The translations under genes and the position numbers were made by a program. Positions 10,601-22,021 of a stretch of DNA of 64,000 nt are shown here, piece by piece. The DNA comes from Lobulomyces angularis (Eukaryota > Chytridiomycota > Chytridiomycetes > Lobulomycetales > Lobulomycetaceae), in assembly GCA_027604685.1 (NCBI GenBank), contig JADHYX010000036.1:26872-90871 (forward strand). Direction: 5' to 3'. Each line of letters opens with the position of its first letter. Position 1 is the first letter of the stretch. The notes under the pieces are model-generated. The model had not been told where the DNA came from and ran no database searches. It saw only the letters and a list, made by a program, of their open reading frames with translations.

Positions 10601-13600
10601 ATAATATATTATTTTCAGTTTATTTTAAATCTCTTTAGCCGCAAAGGCTCTGGGTTCTATGGTTGAACGAATGGGTGAGGACAGCTTCCCAGGATTAGTA
10701 GCAGAACTTTTGGCAACTTTGAAAAGTGATACCTCTGGAGTTGATAGATCTGGTGCTTCTCAAGGTTTGTCGGAAATACTTTCAGGATTGGGAAAAGATA
10801 GGTTAGAAGGTCTTTTACCTGAAATTATTCTTAATGCTGGCTCACAAAAAACTTATGTGAGGGAAGGTTTTATGACTTTACTAATTTACTTACCAGCCAC
10901 CCATGGAGCATCATTTCAACCGTATTTAGTTCAAATTATTCCACCAATTCTTCGGGGACTAGCAGATGAATACGAAACGGTCAGAGATTCTGCTTTAAAA
11001 GCTGCTCAAATGGTTGTGAAAAATTACTCCACATCTTCCATAGACTTATTACTGCCAGAGTTAGAAAATGGCCTCAATAACGAGAACTGGCGTATTCGAG
11101 CTAGCTCCTTGCAACTCATGGGTGATCTTCTATATAGAATAAGTGGTATTAGTGCAGTTCATGACGAAGACGAAGAAGCAGATACTACTTCAGCAGAGGC
11201 AGCGAAGAAAGCGCTGGTGGCAGCATTGGGTATGGATAGATATCAATCTATTTTGGCAAGCATATACATTATTCGTTGCGATTCTCATGGAGTCGTCCGC
11301 CAATCTTCTCTACATGTTTGGAAGAGTTTGGTTAATAACACTCCAAGAACCCTTAAAGATATACTTCCTGTATTAATGGAAGAGCTAATTTTATCGTTGG
11401 CAAGTTCCTCAGCCGATAAACGAAGTGTTGCAGCTAGAACTCTTGGTGAGTTAGTTAGAAAAATGGGCGAAAATATTCTGTTACAGATTGTACCATTACT
11501 GGAGAATGGATTATTATCTGAAAATGAGGATTCAAGACAAGGAGTATGTGTTGGGATGTCCGAAATAATGGCAGCAGCAGGAAAGCAATCCGTTCAGGAT
11601 TTCGCGTTAAATTGCATTCCTGGTGTGCGAAAAGCACTAATTGACGAAGAACCAGTAGTTAGAGAAGCAGCTGCGGTGACTTTTGATACCCTGCACCAGC
11701 ATATTGGATCCAAGGCTATTGATGAAATTTTGCCATCTTTACTAAATGAACTAAAATCCGGAACCGGTTCTGGAAGACAAAATTACGCTTTGGAAGCACT
11801 TAAAGAAATTATGGCAGTGAGAAGTAATGTGGTGTTCCCTGTGCTAATCCCCACTTTGATTGCTAAACCTATAACTGTGTTCAATGCTCGAGCATTGGGC
11901 TCCCTGATATCAGTTGCTGGGCATTCTCTGAATAAACGGCTTAACATAATTCTTCTAGCACTAGTAGGTGCTTTGGAACAAAAAGATGCAGCAGTAATTG
12001 ATGTGAGGGAATCCCTTAAGACTTTAATGACATCGATATCAGACGATGGGGTAGATTCCTTAATGACTATTTTGAACGAGTTTATATCAGAAGGAACACA
12101 TAACCAGAGGAAAGCAGCTTGTGAATTAGCATCAATTTTTTTTTCACAGAACCCAGCTGATCATTCGAACTATACTGCTGACTGGATTTCCAAACTGGTT
12201 GGCCTGTTAAAAATAGATGAAGCAAATGAAGTAGATCTAGAAACTGTTAAAGCTGCTTGGAACGCCCTTGAGGCGTTGACAAAGAGTATAAGCAATTCAG
12301 AATTGGAAAAATTTGTTGTCCCTTGTAGAAGAGCTATTTCGTTAGTTTCGGAGGATATGGAAGTGGGAGAGACTTTAGCAGGATTCAATTTGCCTAAAGT
12401 ATTATTTAGATTGACAATTTTTTTTATTAAATTTATTAGGGCATATCTCCTATTATTCCGATTTTTTTACAAGGCTTAATGTTTGGAAGCAGTGATATAA
12501 GAGCTCAAGGTGCTCTTGGTTTAGGTGACTTAGTAAAAGTAACGTCTCCTGATTCGTTACGATCATTTGTGACACAAATTACTGGACCTTTAATTAGAGT
12601 CATAGGGGACCGTTTTCCTGCTACAGTAAAAGGAGCCATACTTCAAACCATTGGGTAATTTTTTTTAAATATTTGCTAAAACCTTTTTGTAGCGAAATAC
12701 TAAATAAAGTTCCAGCACTGTTAAAACCTTTCCTTCCTCAACTACAACGGACTTTTATAAAATGCCTTTTTGAAACTGCAACTTCAGTTAGGGATAAGGC
12801 TGCTCGCTGTTTATCAATTTTGATTACTATGCAAACCAGGTTAGACCCATTAGTTATAGAATTAACCCAAGGGATTCGTAATTCTGAAGATAACGGCATC
12901 AAAGAAGCTATGCTGAAAGCACTATTTGGTCTAATGAAAGTATTAAATTCCAGCGAAGATAGAGACATAAATTCCACCAGCAAAACCTCCATTCAGGATT
13001 TAATTCTACACATATTGCTGAAATCATCCGAAAATGATGGTATTATCATAAGTTTTTTTTTTAAAACCTTAATACCTTGTAGATGGATTGAGGGTGTGGG
13101 GTGCAAAGTGCTTCGGGTCGTTATGCTGCTATCTAGAAGTAGCAGAAGCTGAAACTATTATTAAGTATTGTTTTATTAATTTTTTTATGTTTAATCAAAT
13201 TTTTCCATAGAAGTAAAATTTTAAAGTTTGACGACGAAACTAGTTGGACTTATATGTCAGGATCTCTGTTGGCAATAACCGAAATTTGCAAGCAAGCACC
13301 AGATTTAATAAAGAATCTTAAATTACTTGATTCCATTGTCAGTTGCGTCACGACAACATGTACGAAGGATAAATTACAGATAGTTGAACCTTCCATTACG
13401 GTTATGGGACTTCTTTTATCTCATAAGGCATATAAAAATGAAGTTGAAAAAGCCCTTATTCCACTTTTAATATCGAACTTAACCACAGGTTCACCCAGTG
13501 AAATTCGAAGAGAATCCTTAGTTATTTTGAAAGAAGTATCAAAGAAAGATTTTGAGGTTTCAAATTTTTTTTTTTTTAAATTTAACAAATCTGATATTAG

Positions 13601-13858
13601 CTAATTGAAAAATACCTCCCAACCTTGATTCCTGCTACTATGAATTGCGTGAGAGATCGAGTAATACCTGTAAAATTGGCTGCAGAAAAAGCTCTATATC
13701 ATGCGTTACAAATAGGGAAGAATGATGAAATTTTACAAAATGTTATTAAGACTTGTGATGCTGTGACAGCTCGTTCAGTGGGAGACTATGCCAAAAGAGT
13801 TTTATCGAAATTTAATGACACTGACAGTGACGAAGGAAGTGAGATGGTTGTTTTTTAA
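4663..13858 (+). CDS. GCN1: GCN1, HEAT-repeat activator of the GCN2 kinase
   Basis: A long multi-exon gene, about 2,650-2,700 residues by my estimate, close to yeast and human Gcn1. Gcn1 binds translating or collided ribosomes and presents uncharged-tRNA or stall signals to the kinase Gcn2. The translation is HEAT-repeat helices almost throughout. The centre (about 9,060-12,400) is the conserved eEF3-like block, with runs such as [36 protein letters not shown] and [12 protein letters not shown]. The segment from about 12,000 to 12,700, ending in KGAILQTIG, corresponds to the Gcn2-binding part in family order. Introns are 35-160 bases; two are easy to miss, at about 8,361-8,402 and 9,022-9,060. 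The first 55 residues are very acidic ([17 protein letters not shown]), which is not typical of GCN1. The start codon is therefore less certain than the rest. Confidence 0.93.
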
Positions 13859-13951
13859 GTTTTTTATTTTATTTTTTTCATGTTGTAATCTTAATATAAT
13901 TATTTTTAAATTCCTATTAAACATCTCAATTTATTTTAATTCCCTCTAAAA
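13859..13951. other. Convergent intergenic gap
   Basis: This is 93 bases between the GCN1 stop and the PPP4R2 stop on the opposite strand. The two transcripts probably overlap in their 3' untranslated ends. Confidence 0.4.
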
Positions 13952-14639
13952 TTAATCTAAGTCCATTAAATCTTCTTCAATACTAGAGATCAATCGCTTT
14001 TTTTTTAACGCTTCACTCGTATTATTAGCAGAATGTAATAAAAAACTGGTTTCCTCACTACAAACAGTACTAGTAAGTTCATCTGTGACCGAAAGATTCT
14101 AGAAGTAAAAGAAGTTAAAAAATTTTTTATACAATTTTAATTTGGTAAAACAATTAAAAACATTAATTAAGTTATTTCATTTTTAAAATATGAATCCCAG
14201 TTACCTTTTCTAAAGCTCTGTAATAGCTCCACACGTTTTTATATAACCGTTGATCATCCAATAATATTTCACAAATTCTTTGCAACGTAAATGGAGGATT
14301 CTTTTGAAATATGTTTAAACAGTCGCTAAGGTACTCAATCTTGCTGTCAAAAGGAAATTTGGTTAATTTTTTATTATCATTATTATTTTTCCCGCTACCA
14401 AATACATTTGGTGGTTCACTTTCCGAGTCTTTTCCAATTTCTCTTTGTTGTTGAAAAGAATTACTTTTGTCTTCATTCAATCCGCTGTCATCCTGCAAAT
14501 TTTTATAGGTATTAAAGGTAAAATATAACTTTTTTTGTAGGAGAGTCTTAAATTCTTCCCAGTTCAAATCCATTCTTCCTGTTTTTGCACAATGAATGAT
14601 TTCATCGCTTTTATCTGTATTTATTGGAATATTGTTCAT
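13952..14639 (-). CDS. PPP4R2, regulatory subunit 2 of protein phosphatase 4
   Basis: Two exons, 14639-14205 and 14098-13952, give about 193 residues. The N-terminal half carries the PPP4R2 core pattern: a helix with WEEFKTLLQKKLYFTF, then after a Ser/Asn/Asp-rich insert FPFDSKIEYLSDCLN, PPFTLQRICEILLDDQRLYK and NVWSYYRALEKV. In the known family the 'PPFT.QR.CE.L..P...Y' block defines the domain that binds the PP4 catalytic subunit. The PP4 R2 complex acts in DNA-damage recovery and histone dephosphorylation. The C-terminal exon is acidic and ends EEDLMDLD, as in other PPP4R2 tails. The protein is short compared with animal PPP4R2 (over 400 residues) but has the whole core. It is head to head with RAI1 with 49 bases between start codons. 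Confidence 0.82.
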
Positions 14640-14688
14640 TCTTGTAATTTTTTTTTAGCTAAGATCAATATTAAATTCAAAAATTTGG
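14640..14688. promoter_or_regulatory. Very short bidirectional promoter (PPP4R2 / RAI1)
   Basis: Only 49 bases lie between the two divergent start codons. Both genes have firm protein matches and their N-terminal exons are open up to these starts. The leaders must therefore be a few bases long, overlap, or the genes share promoter elements inside each other's coding sequence. The stretch holds an eight-T run and otherwise mixed AT sequence. Confidence 0.5.
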
Positions 14689-16254
14689 ATGAAACGAAAT
14701 TTAAATTCTATTAAAGAAACTTTTACCATTAATCAGCAGCAGCATTATGTTAAAAAAAATATTAACTATCAATTTCCACTGGAAATATCTCACTTTAGTT
14801 ATGATGAAAACAGGGTGGTTTCTGTAAATGACAGAAGTGGGTTGGTATCTAACACAATTATTGAGTTTGTTTTATAAAGTTGTTGATTTTTCATTAAATA
14901 AATGCTAGAAATACTTTTATGAACCAGAAAAAAATAGTGATCTTAACAGTGGATTTCCTGATTTGTTTATAAAAAGGGAACCAAAATTAGAACATCTTGA
15001 CTCCTTAATAAAATGTTTATTTGAAGTGAACACCAATTTAAAAAAAGTTAATAAGTCTGTCTATGCTCCAAATTTTTGTACTTGGAGAGGTTTTAATTAC
15101 TAGATACAACTACTGTTAAATAAACATTTTTTTACCGATGCTAGGTATAATTAGATCTTTAATGGTACATCAAAAAGAATTAAAATTGATCTTATAAATT
15201 TTATAAAAGGTTACACCTTATTTTCCGAAGGACTCATGGGAACTAAACATTATTTCTTTTGATAACACTATTTTTATGGAGGAAAATGAAACACTAGAAA
15301 GAAAAGCTGCGTCTTATGGGGAGACAGAAAAAGAAGTAAAAATGAGTTACTATGGTTATAAGTTTGAAAATATTGCGACTATATCTAAACCACCTTCTGA
15401 CTTAAAGAAAAATGACCAAGAATTAACTGATCGTAATAGCGAAGCGGTGAATACAAACGTGCAATATTGCAGTGTATGAAAGCAATAATTCTGTTGCTGA
15501 AAAAAATTTTCTCTTATTTCAGGTATGGAAATCCTCTCTTGGTACCAACTCTATGATTTTAGGTGGAGAAGTAGATTGTTTATATTCAGGTTTTATTATT
15601 TTATCTGTTTTATATATTGTTATTGTTGCTGTAAAACTAACGCAATGTTTTTTAGAAAATTTAGTAGAGCACAATCATCAAAAACATTACGCAGAACTTA
15701 AAACCAATAAAGTTTTTCAACACAGTTGGCAACGCAAAAGTTTTGAACGTTACAAGCTATTAAAGGTTTGGGCACAAAGTTATTTGGTATGTTTAATTTT
15801 TGTGAGCTAAAATTCGAGTGATTACATTTGCAATATTCTACTTTTTTATATTGAAATTTGTTTTATATTAATCAGGCTGGGGTTCCAACAGTTATTATTG
15901 GATTTAGAAGTGATGAAGGAATATTAAAATTTGTTAAAACTTATAAAACTGTCGAAATTCCTTCCATGGTAAATTCCTGGAATCCTCACGTTTGCCTTGG
16001 TTTTTTGGATAGTATTTTAAGTATTGTATAAATTTCTCCAGTTTAAATGACTTAAAATTATTTTTTCATTAGATTTTATAAAAACTAATTTAGAAGATGT
16101 GAATGATGCGACACAAATTTACAAATTAAAATATGATAGCCTTCAGCCACATGCAATAAAGCTGGAAGGTCCTATTGCAGCAGAAAATAACTTATGCTTT
16201 TTACCTCAATATTTTGTAAATGAAGTTTCTCAAAATAAAAAAAACCGTGGTTAA
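14689..16254 (+). CDS. RAI1: RAI1/DXO-family decapping and pyrophosphohydrolase enzyme
   Basis: A multi-exon gene of about 400 residues. All active-site motifs of the Dom3z/DXO/RAI1 family are present in order: YYGYKFEN (motif with the active Glu), LGGEVDCLYS (Glu and Asp metal ligands), and YAELKTNKV (Glu and Lys), followed by WAQSYLAGVPTVIIGFR. Between the second and third motifs an intron (15,590-15,655) is removed. The family removes incomplete or non-canonical caps (unmethylated, NAD) from RNA. In fungi Rai1 also stabilises the nuclear exonuclease Rat1. The start at 14689 is the first ATG in frame and leaves MKRNLNSIKETFTINQQQ before the first strand. No Rat1 gene is visible nearby. The protein should be catalytically competent from its residues. 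Confidence 0.88.
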
Positions 16255-16823
16255 CACAATTTAATGAGCGTAAAATAGTAGCAAAATGAACATCCATTAT
16301 ACTATTCTTTATAACGCATATAATTTATGAAATTCAGTTACTTTAAATAGCGCAAATATTTTCGCTGATTTTTGGTCTATATATAAATTTTTTATAAAGT
16401 TTTTCAAGAATTTTTTTAACAGAATTGGTGATAAAGGAATCAACTAAGCAGCACCCTAAAAAACCACTTCAAAGCATTATAATAATTGAGCAACTTCAAA
16501 TATTGCCAATAAATTAAATACCATTGCTGAAAAACCTGAATTTTCACCATTTTATTGTAATTTGTCGCAACTATCCAGAACAACAATATAATAATCTTGT
16601 TTACTGGTTGAGGTAATTATTAGCAAAGAAACTGTAAGTATACTAATAAATTCTGTATTTATCTAATTTAGGGGATTGAAGTTACTGTTCTATAATTTTA
16701 CTAAATAAAATACCTCTATTTTTTGCGCTCATAATCCAATTTATAAACTATTCAAACTTAAAAACTCATAAAAATACTTGCACCATACGTCTAGATTTTA
16801 AAATACACGTAAAATTTATTAAG
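16255..16823. other. Intergenic region with a possible decayed coding stretch
   Basis: This 569-base gap lies between RAI1 and the SDS3-like gene. From about 16,520 to 16,705 on the + strand one frame reads NFHHFIVICRNYPEQQYNNL and then VYWLRGLKLL across a possible 56-base intron (GTAATT...TTTAG). The frame has no start codon and a stop shortly upstream. It looks like a gene remnant, but I cannot identify a parent. The rest is plain AT-rich sequence that presumably includes the SDS3 promoter. Confidence 0.3.
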
Positions 16824-18665
16824 ATGTCTACCACGATGCAAAGCAATCAAAATTTCTCCTCTGTAGCGCAAGATGAATTAGACATTGATTATAATTTTCT
16901 AAAAGAAACATCCTCACCTTTATCTAACCCAATAAATATTTCGTTGAAAAGGGATAATTCAAAACAACTAGACATAAAACTGACAGAGGTTGTAGACTTA
17001 TATCATTCAGAAATTAATAGTGCACATTTACCTGCAAATAAAGATTCAAATCAAATTGAGAATGATTTGAAATTGAATGAAAATGCTATTAAAACATCTC
17101 ATTCGGTTTTCAAAGATGATGAAGAAAAATACGACCCAAATTTGTTCATTAGAGATAATGTAAAAGAAAAAAATACAAAATATACCACTCACCATATTTC
17201 TGCTTTGGAAACTAAGACAATGACCGAAATGTCTATCAATTCTTCAAATTTTTTTCAAGATGAGGCTCAAACTTTTGACTTTGATGATACAATTCGACTT
17301 GAAAAAGTTCATACTGTAGATGTGGTAAATCAATCTAAAGATGGGTTTGCAGAGGTCGAACATCTTAAGCTGGGAAAAGGGGCGTTGCGTCAGTGTAGGC
17401 GTGATTCAATTACTGACTCTCAAGGATCTCCCACTTCACCAATGGATGATTCTTTTGATAATATAGGAACTTTTAAACGTTCTAATGTTACCGGAGGCAA
17501 TTCTTTGAAATTAATTAAGAAACAGAGAATTACTAGAAATAGAGCAAAATTAATTTCAGAAAATAGTTTTCAGCAAGAGGTAAATCTATAAGCTATATAC
17601 TTACATATTTTTTCAACTGAAATAGCTCGTTAACGAAAAACTTGAAAATTCCGACTTTTCTCAAACCTCACTCGCCTCTAATAACGCTGATCCGGATTCT
17701 AAAACTGCGAATAGAAGTTTTAAAAAACAAAAAAAAAATTCGGAGCCAGGTATTTCAAGTGAAGATGAGGATATTGTTGGTACATTAATTTAATGTAACT
17801 TAAATTTTTCATCTCTTTTTACAAAATAGTCAGTGAAAGTGATACACCAGAAATATCGACATTTAAAACAGAATTTCAACGGGCGAAAACTGAAGCAAAT
17901 CTTTTAAAAAATTGTCTAAAAAATATAGTAAATAAATATTGTGATATTCGATGTCAAGAACTTGATCTTGAGATTGAACAATTGGAACGAGGTAGAAAAA
18001 ATTCATTTTTTTTTTTATATATGTGTAGATGTTCATCCGGATTATCTAAAATTATTAAATGAGATAGAAGGCCACAAGAATGATAGTTTAAAAAAAAATT
18101 TGCTCAGTAGGGAACTTAACATTAGAGCCGCTGAAGAAAAATTTTTAGCAGATACTGAACTGGAAAGATCTACTTACAAGGTATTTTATTTTACGTTTTG
18201 CATTTTTTATTCTTTAACCGTTAAAGGCAACACGAAGATTGGCTCGTCAGAAAATATTTAACCAAGTTACTAGATCCAAGTATAAACTAAAATATGAACT
18301 GGATAAATTGACTGATTTAATAGCATGTAATATATATTTTAATATTTAATTTTAATTTATATTTCAATTCTTACAGCTCCTAATTACTCTGCAAGCAATT
18401 TAGGAAATAAAAGAAAGTTATCTTTGGAGTTTTACAAAACTGCGAAAGGAAATTTTCTGTCTTCCTGGTCACGGAGAGTTATAAACGAAAAAGGTAAAGT
18501 GCGCATTTCTGGAAAACAGGCGGAGGTACTACTATTATTGACATATGTTTAAAAAATCAATTAAATTTCTTAACATCATAGTTTCTGGTACCTGATGGTT
18601 GTGTAGGTTTAAACGACAGCGAAAAAAGAGAAGATTTAGAATTTTTTAATTTATTAAAAATTTAA
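16824..18665 (+). CDS. SDS3/BRMS1-family subunit of the SIN3 histone deacetylase complex
   Basis: A multi-exon gene of about 480 residues. The first 330 residues are polar and disordered, with Ser/Asp-rich stretches and an SQGSPTSPMDDSFDN run. The conserved part begins around 17,835: TFKTEFQRAKTEANLLKNC, then a coiled coil with CDIRCQELDLEIEQLERDVH, PDYLKLLNEIEGHKNDSL, and a long basic/acidic helix through RSTYKATRRLARQ. This matches the Sds3 coiled-coil order, including the 'G.HPEYL..(L/V).ELE..(Y/H)..RL' pattern, and the following helix. Sds3 proteins link and dimerise the Sin3/Rpd3L repressor complex in the nucleus. The C-terminal block NFLSSWSRRVINEKGKVRIS fits a C-terminal Sds3 extension but I am less sure of it. 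BRMS1-like is the alternative within the same superfamily. Confidence 0.68.
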
Positions 18666-18880
18666 TTTAGACTTTAATCTAATTTTCAAATTTATTAATA
18701 AACAACAAAAAAAAAATTAGAAGTTATTAGTTTCGCATTTTTGTTTTTTTGACCTAGAATAGCATAATTTCATGCATAAATAACATTAACCTTATAGAAA
18801 TATATTTATAGATCAAGTAGTATATTTTCTTCATCAGCTTTTATAAGTTATGAAACTGAAAAATTTGTATTCCGCTTTTA
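18666..18880. other. Intergenic region
   Basis: This is 215 bases of AT-rich sequence between two same-strand genes. It presumably holds the SDS3 terminator and the DHHC promoter. I see no other feature. Confidence 0.35.
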
Positions 18881-20400
18881 ATGGGAGTTAAAATTGAAAA
18901 TTTTTTCATGAAGATTATATTCAAACAATGTACTTTTTCACTTGAAAATTGCTTCAATGTTTGCATTAAATCTTCTGGTATAATAAGCGTCATTAAATCA
19001 CCTTTCTAATCTATTTTTAGGTCCTATTTTTGTTTTAATAGCTTTAATTTTAATAAGCATGTGTGCTTATTGTCACCTAACTTTAGTCTTACCAACTTAT
19101 TATCCGGAAGTAACTTTTGGATACATTTCACACCTATTATTTAGCATATACTTGTTAATTTGTATTGCTTTTCATTATTTTAAAGCTGTAAGAACTTCAC
19201 CTGGAAATGTTGATATAAACTGGAGTGATGGAGTTTTAAAGGTTTTTTTCTTTTAAACTGTTTCAGTTTGTAAACTAATTAAAAATTTTTACATTTTTAC
19301 TTTTTCTAATAGAGCCATAATTTGCATCAGTTATCATCAGTTGAATTAAAGGAGCTTGCTGCTCAAAAAAAACTTCCTTTCGGTATTTTTTACATTACAA
19401 TTTTACATTACCTCAAAAAAAAAAATTAATTAATTAAAATTTTTTTTTTTAAGCGTTTTGTAAAAAATGTGTAAAACCAAAACCGTATAGAGCACATCAT
19501 TGTTCGGTATGCAATAAGTGTGTGTTGAAAATGGATCAGTATGATTATTTTTTATATTTTATGTTTATTTTTCTTCATTTACTAAATTATTCTCTGCTCC
19601 ACTTATTGCTTAGTCATTGCCCTTGGATTAACAACTGGTAATCAAATAATTTTTTGAAATTTATTATTTTTTTATTAGCGTTGGGCATCACAACCATCGA
19701 TATTTTTTTTTGTTTTTGTGTAATTTACTTGCTGCTTGTGCTTACTACTTTTTTAACTCAATATATTTCGCCAAAACTATGTATTTGAGAAAAGCATCGG
19801 TATGAAAACGTTAATCATAAATTTTTACTCTCATAATACATTTATTGTGTATTTTTAGTTAATTAGAGGTCAACCTGCTTCAAGCTTACCCGAGTCCAAC
19901 GATTTTATCTTTTTTTTCTCGTTTTTACTTGCTGCAGCCATTGGCTTGGCAATAGCTGGCCTTGCCAGTTGGCATGCTTTTGTGATAGTCACTGGTCAAA
20001 ATACCATTGAATTTTACAACAACCAGTACAATAAAAAAATATTTGCATCTAGAGGAGAGGTAAAATTTGAACAGTTTTGTTCTTTATCAACTACTGTTCC
20101 TTAAAAACAAAAATTCTTAAATTATAGGCTTTTATTAATGAATATGACTTTGGCACCATAAAAAATATAAAAATATTTTTTAATATTGGAAAAGAGTTTG
20201 GTTGGTGGACATGTTTTTTACCGATTTCGATAGCAGCAACAGGTTAGTGTTATCATTAAAACAGGAAGTTTAAATTTTAAAAAGGTGATGGCTACACTTA
20301 CCTTACCACCTATGAAATGCTGACTTCCGTTAATGTTAGGCAAGCTAATTCTGTTTTCGAAGAGGAATCCTCAGAACTATTGTCAGTTGTTACAGTTTAG
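18881..20400 (+). CDS. DHHC-type protein S-acyltransferase (palmitoyltransferase)
   Basis: About nine exons code for roughly 340 residues. The cysteine-rich DHHC domain is complete and is split over three exons: FCKKCVKPKPYRAHHCSVCN, KCVLKMDHHCPWINNC, and VGHHNHRYFFLFLCNLL. The DHHC codons themselves span an intron (19,538-19,611). Two transmembrane helices precede the domain (PIFVLIALILISMCAYCHL and ISHLLFSIYLLICIAFHYF). Two follow it (starting FLCNLLAACAYYFF and FFFSFLLAAAIGLAIAGLAS), the standard four-helix layout. The TTxE-like motif is present as TGQNTIEFYN. These enzymes transfer palmitate from CoA to cysteines of membrane proteins at ER or Golgi. Overall order resembles the zDHHC16 group, though I do not assign an orthologue. 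The start at 18881 is the first in-frame ATG before the first helix. Confidence 0.9.
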
Positions 20401-20574
20401 AACTATTGCGATTGTGAAAAATTATATCATAGATGCATGTATACATTGAAACTAAATTAGATGTTATTATTTGGGAATAGATTGAAATATATAGTGGTAG
20501 ATTTTGTGGCGTTTATTTTAAAACCACATTTAATAAAAACACCGTAAAAACCTAGTGCATTTAACTTTTTATAA
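20401..20574. other. Intergenic region
   Basis: This is 174 bases between the DHHC gene and the next start codon on the same strand. It is AT-rich and I see nothing else in it. Confidence 0.35.
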
Positions 20575-21707
20575 ATGTATAAACCAAAGGATAACTTAAC
20601 CGTTGGAATTAGTAAGAGCTTCAAATTTGGTTTTAAGAAATTAATGGCTTTTAAACTTAGATGAGCATTTGTTCTCCCCCTTACAAAAAAAAGAACGAAA
20701 TAATGAAGTAACTGAAAGACAAAGAATTAAGGAAAGCAATAGTAACTCTTCCATTTTTAGTTCCTCTGAGGAATCTAATTTTCAACAATTTAACCGAATG
20801 GAAAATTTAAACCCAAAAAAAAAGCTACATGATTCCTTTGTACCAACAAGGTAACTCTTATCAATTTTTTTTTTTTTCATTAATGTCCTTTTTTTTAATT
20901 GCTACTTTTTTTTTATCTTTTTTTTTTTTGTTTTTTTTATGCAAAATTTTAATTTTTCTTCCTACAACTTTTCAGACCTCCTGGTAAGAAACCTTAAAAA
21001 AATTAATTTGTTTGATTTTACTGTAACTCATTTTATAAATTTTTTTTTTTTTTTTTAAATTAAAGGTGGATTTTCAAGTAACATCTTTGGAAACGATGAA
21101 CATAACACAAAGGCAGAAACTGTAAATAAAAGAGAACCTAAAGCAATTATACCGTTAGGAAAAGAAGAATCTTATAATAAAAGTAGCATAAAGTTAAATT
21201 CAAATAAAAACCATTCCAGCTTTACTTTTTTTGAAAAAGAGGGAGAAAATGAAAGTGAGAATAAAAGTAGAAAAGAAGGAAAGAAGCTGTTTGAGAGAGA
21301 AAAATCTAATTTAAATATTGCTGGAGCTATAAGAGATGAAGAAGACACTTTAAACAATCACAAAAAAGTTGATAATTTAGCTTCTGCTTTTAAGAGTAGC
21401 ATTAGTTTTGGAGATGATATCAGTAGTAACCCATCTTTTGATAAAGAAAACAACAATATTGTACCAAAAAAGTCTTTGAAAAAGCAATTTGACCAGTCAA
21501 AAGGTAAGTGTTATCAGAATATATTTTTTTGGAGGTTAAAATTCTAATGATGCAGGGAACGATTTGTCAGATTATTCTGGATATAGCTCATTGGAAAAGG
21601 AAGTTAAAAAACTTGATCCAAATTCTTACTCTGTAGCTGCAGGCTATTCTACTGGAGTTTACGGACGACGTAATAAATCAATTTTTTTTTACCGACCGAA
21701 TTTATAG
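20575..21707 (+). CDS. Protein with a Jupiter/HN1-like RPPGG..SNIFG motif
   Basis: This protein is mostly disordered and has four or five exons. The first reads MYKPKDNLTVGISKSFKFG. A 31-base intron (GTTTTAAG...TTAG) would join it to DEHLFSPLQKKERN. Two further introns then bring TR, PPG and GFSSNIFGNDEH together as TRPPGGFSSNIFG. That string closely resembles the conserved motif of the animal Jupiter/HN1 (JPT) microtubule-associated family, 'RVLRPPGGG.S.IFG'. The rest is Lys/Glu/Ser/Asn-rich, with SSFTFFEKEGENESENKSRK and a terminal SGYSSLEKEVKKLDPNSYS. The family is small, disordered and linked to microtubules. The match here is one short motif, so the function is a guess. The stop at 21707 assumes the last frame is read through; another 3' intron is possible. 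Confidence 0.5.
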
Positions 21708-22021
21708 CTAACTATATTTTATAAAGGTTAATTACTACTGGTTATAACTTTCAGGTAATATTTAATGTATTGTTTGAGAGTTCGTTTTTTTTAAGTTTTT
21801 TTTTTTTAACGTGTTATTACTATGATAGCATCTGTTTTACTGTTCAGTAAAATATTACGAAGTAAATATTATAAAATTTTTTTTAAAATGTAAAAAAGTA
21901 GTCTCAAATTTATTTAAACTTCTAAAGATATAATAGTTAACATTTTAATAAGAAAAATTCATCACTTTTAACTTAAAAACGCTGATCTAGTTTTAATAAT
22001 TAAAAAAAAAATGCCTCCTTA
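21708..22021. other. Convergent intergenic gap; its right part has a degraded second copy near 23.8 kb
   Basis: This is 314 bases between the 3' ends of the Jupiter-like gene (+) and the glycosyltransferase-like gene (-). The part from about 21,945 to 22,005 recurs in recognisable form around 23,812-23,870, where it adjoins a decayed copy of the neighbouring gene. Otherwise it is AT-rich with no coding frame. Confidence 0.45.
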
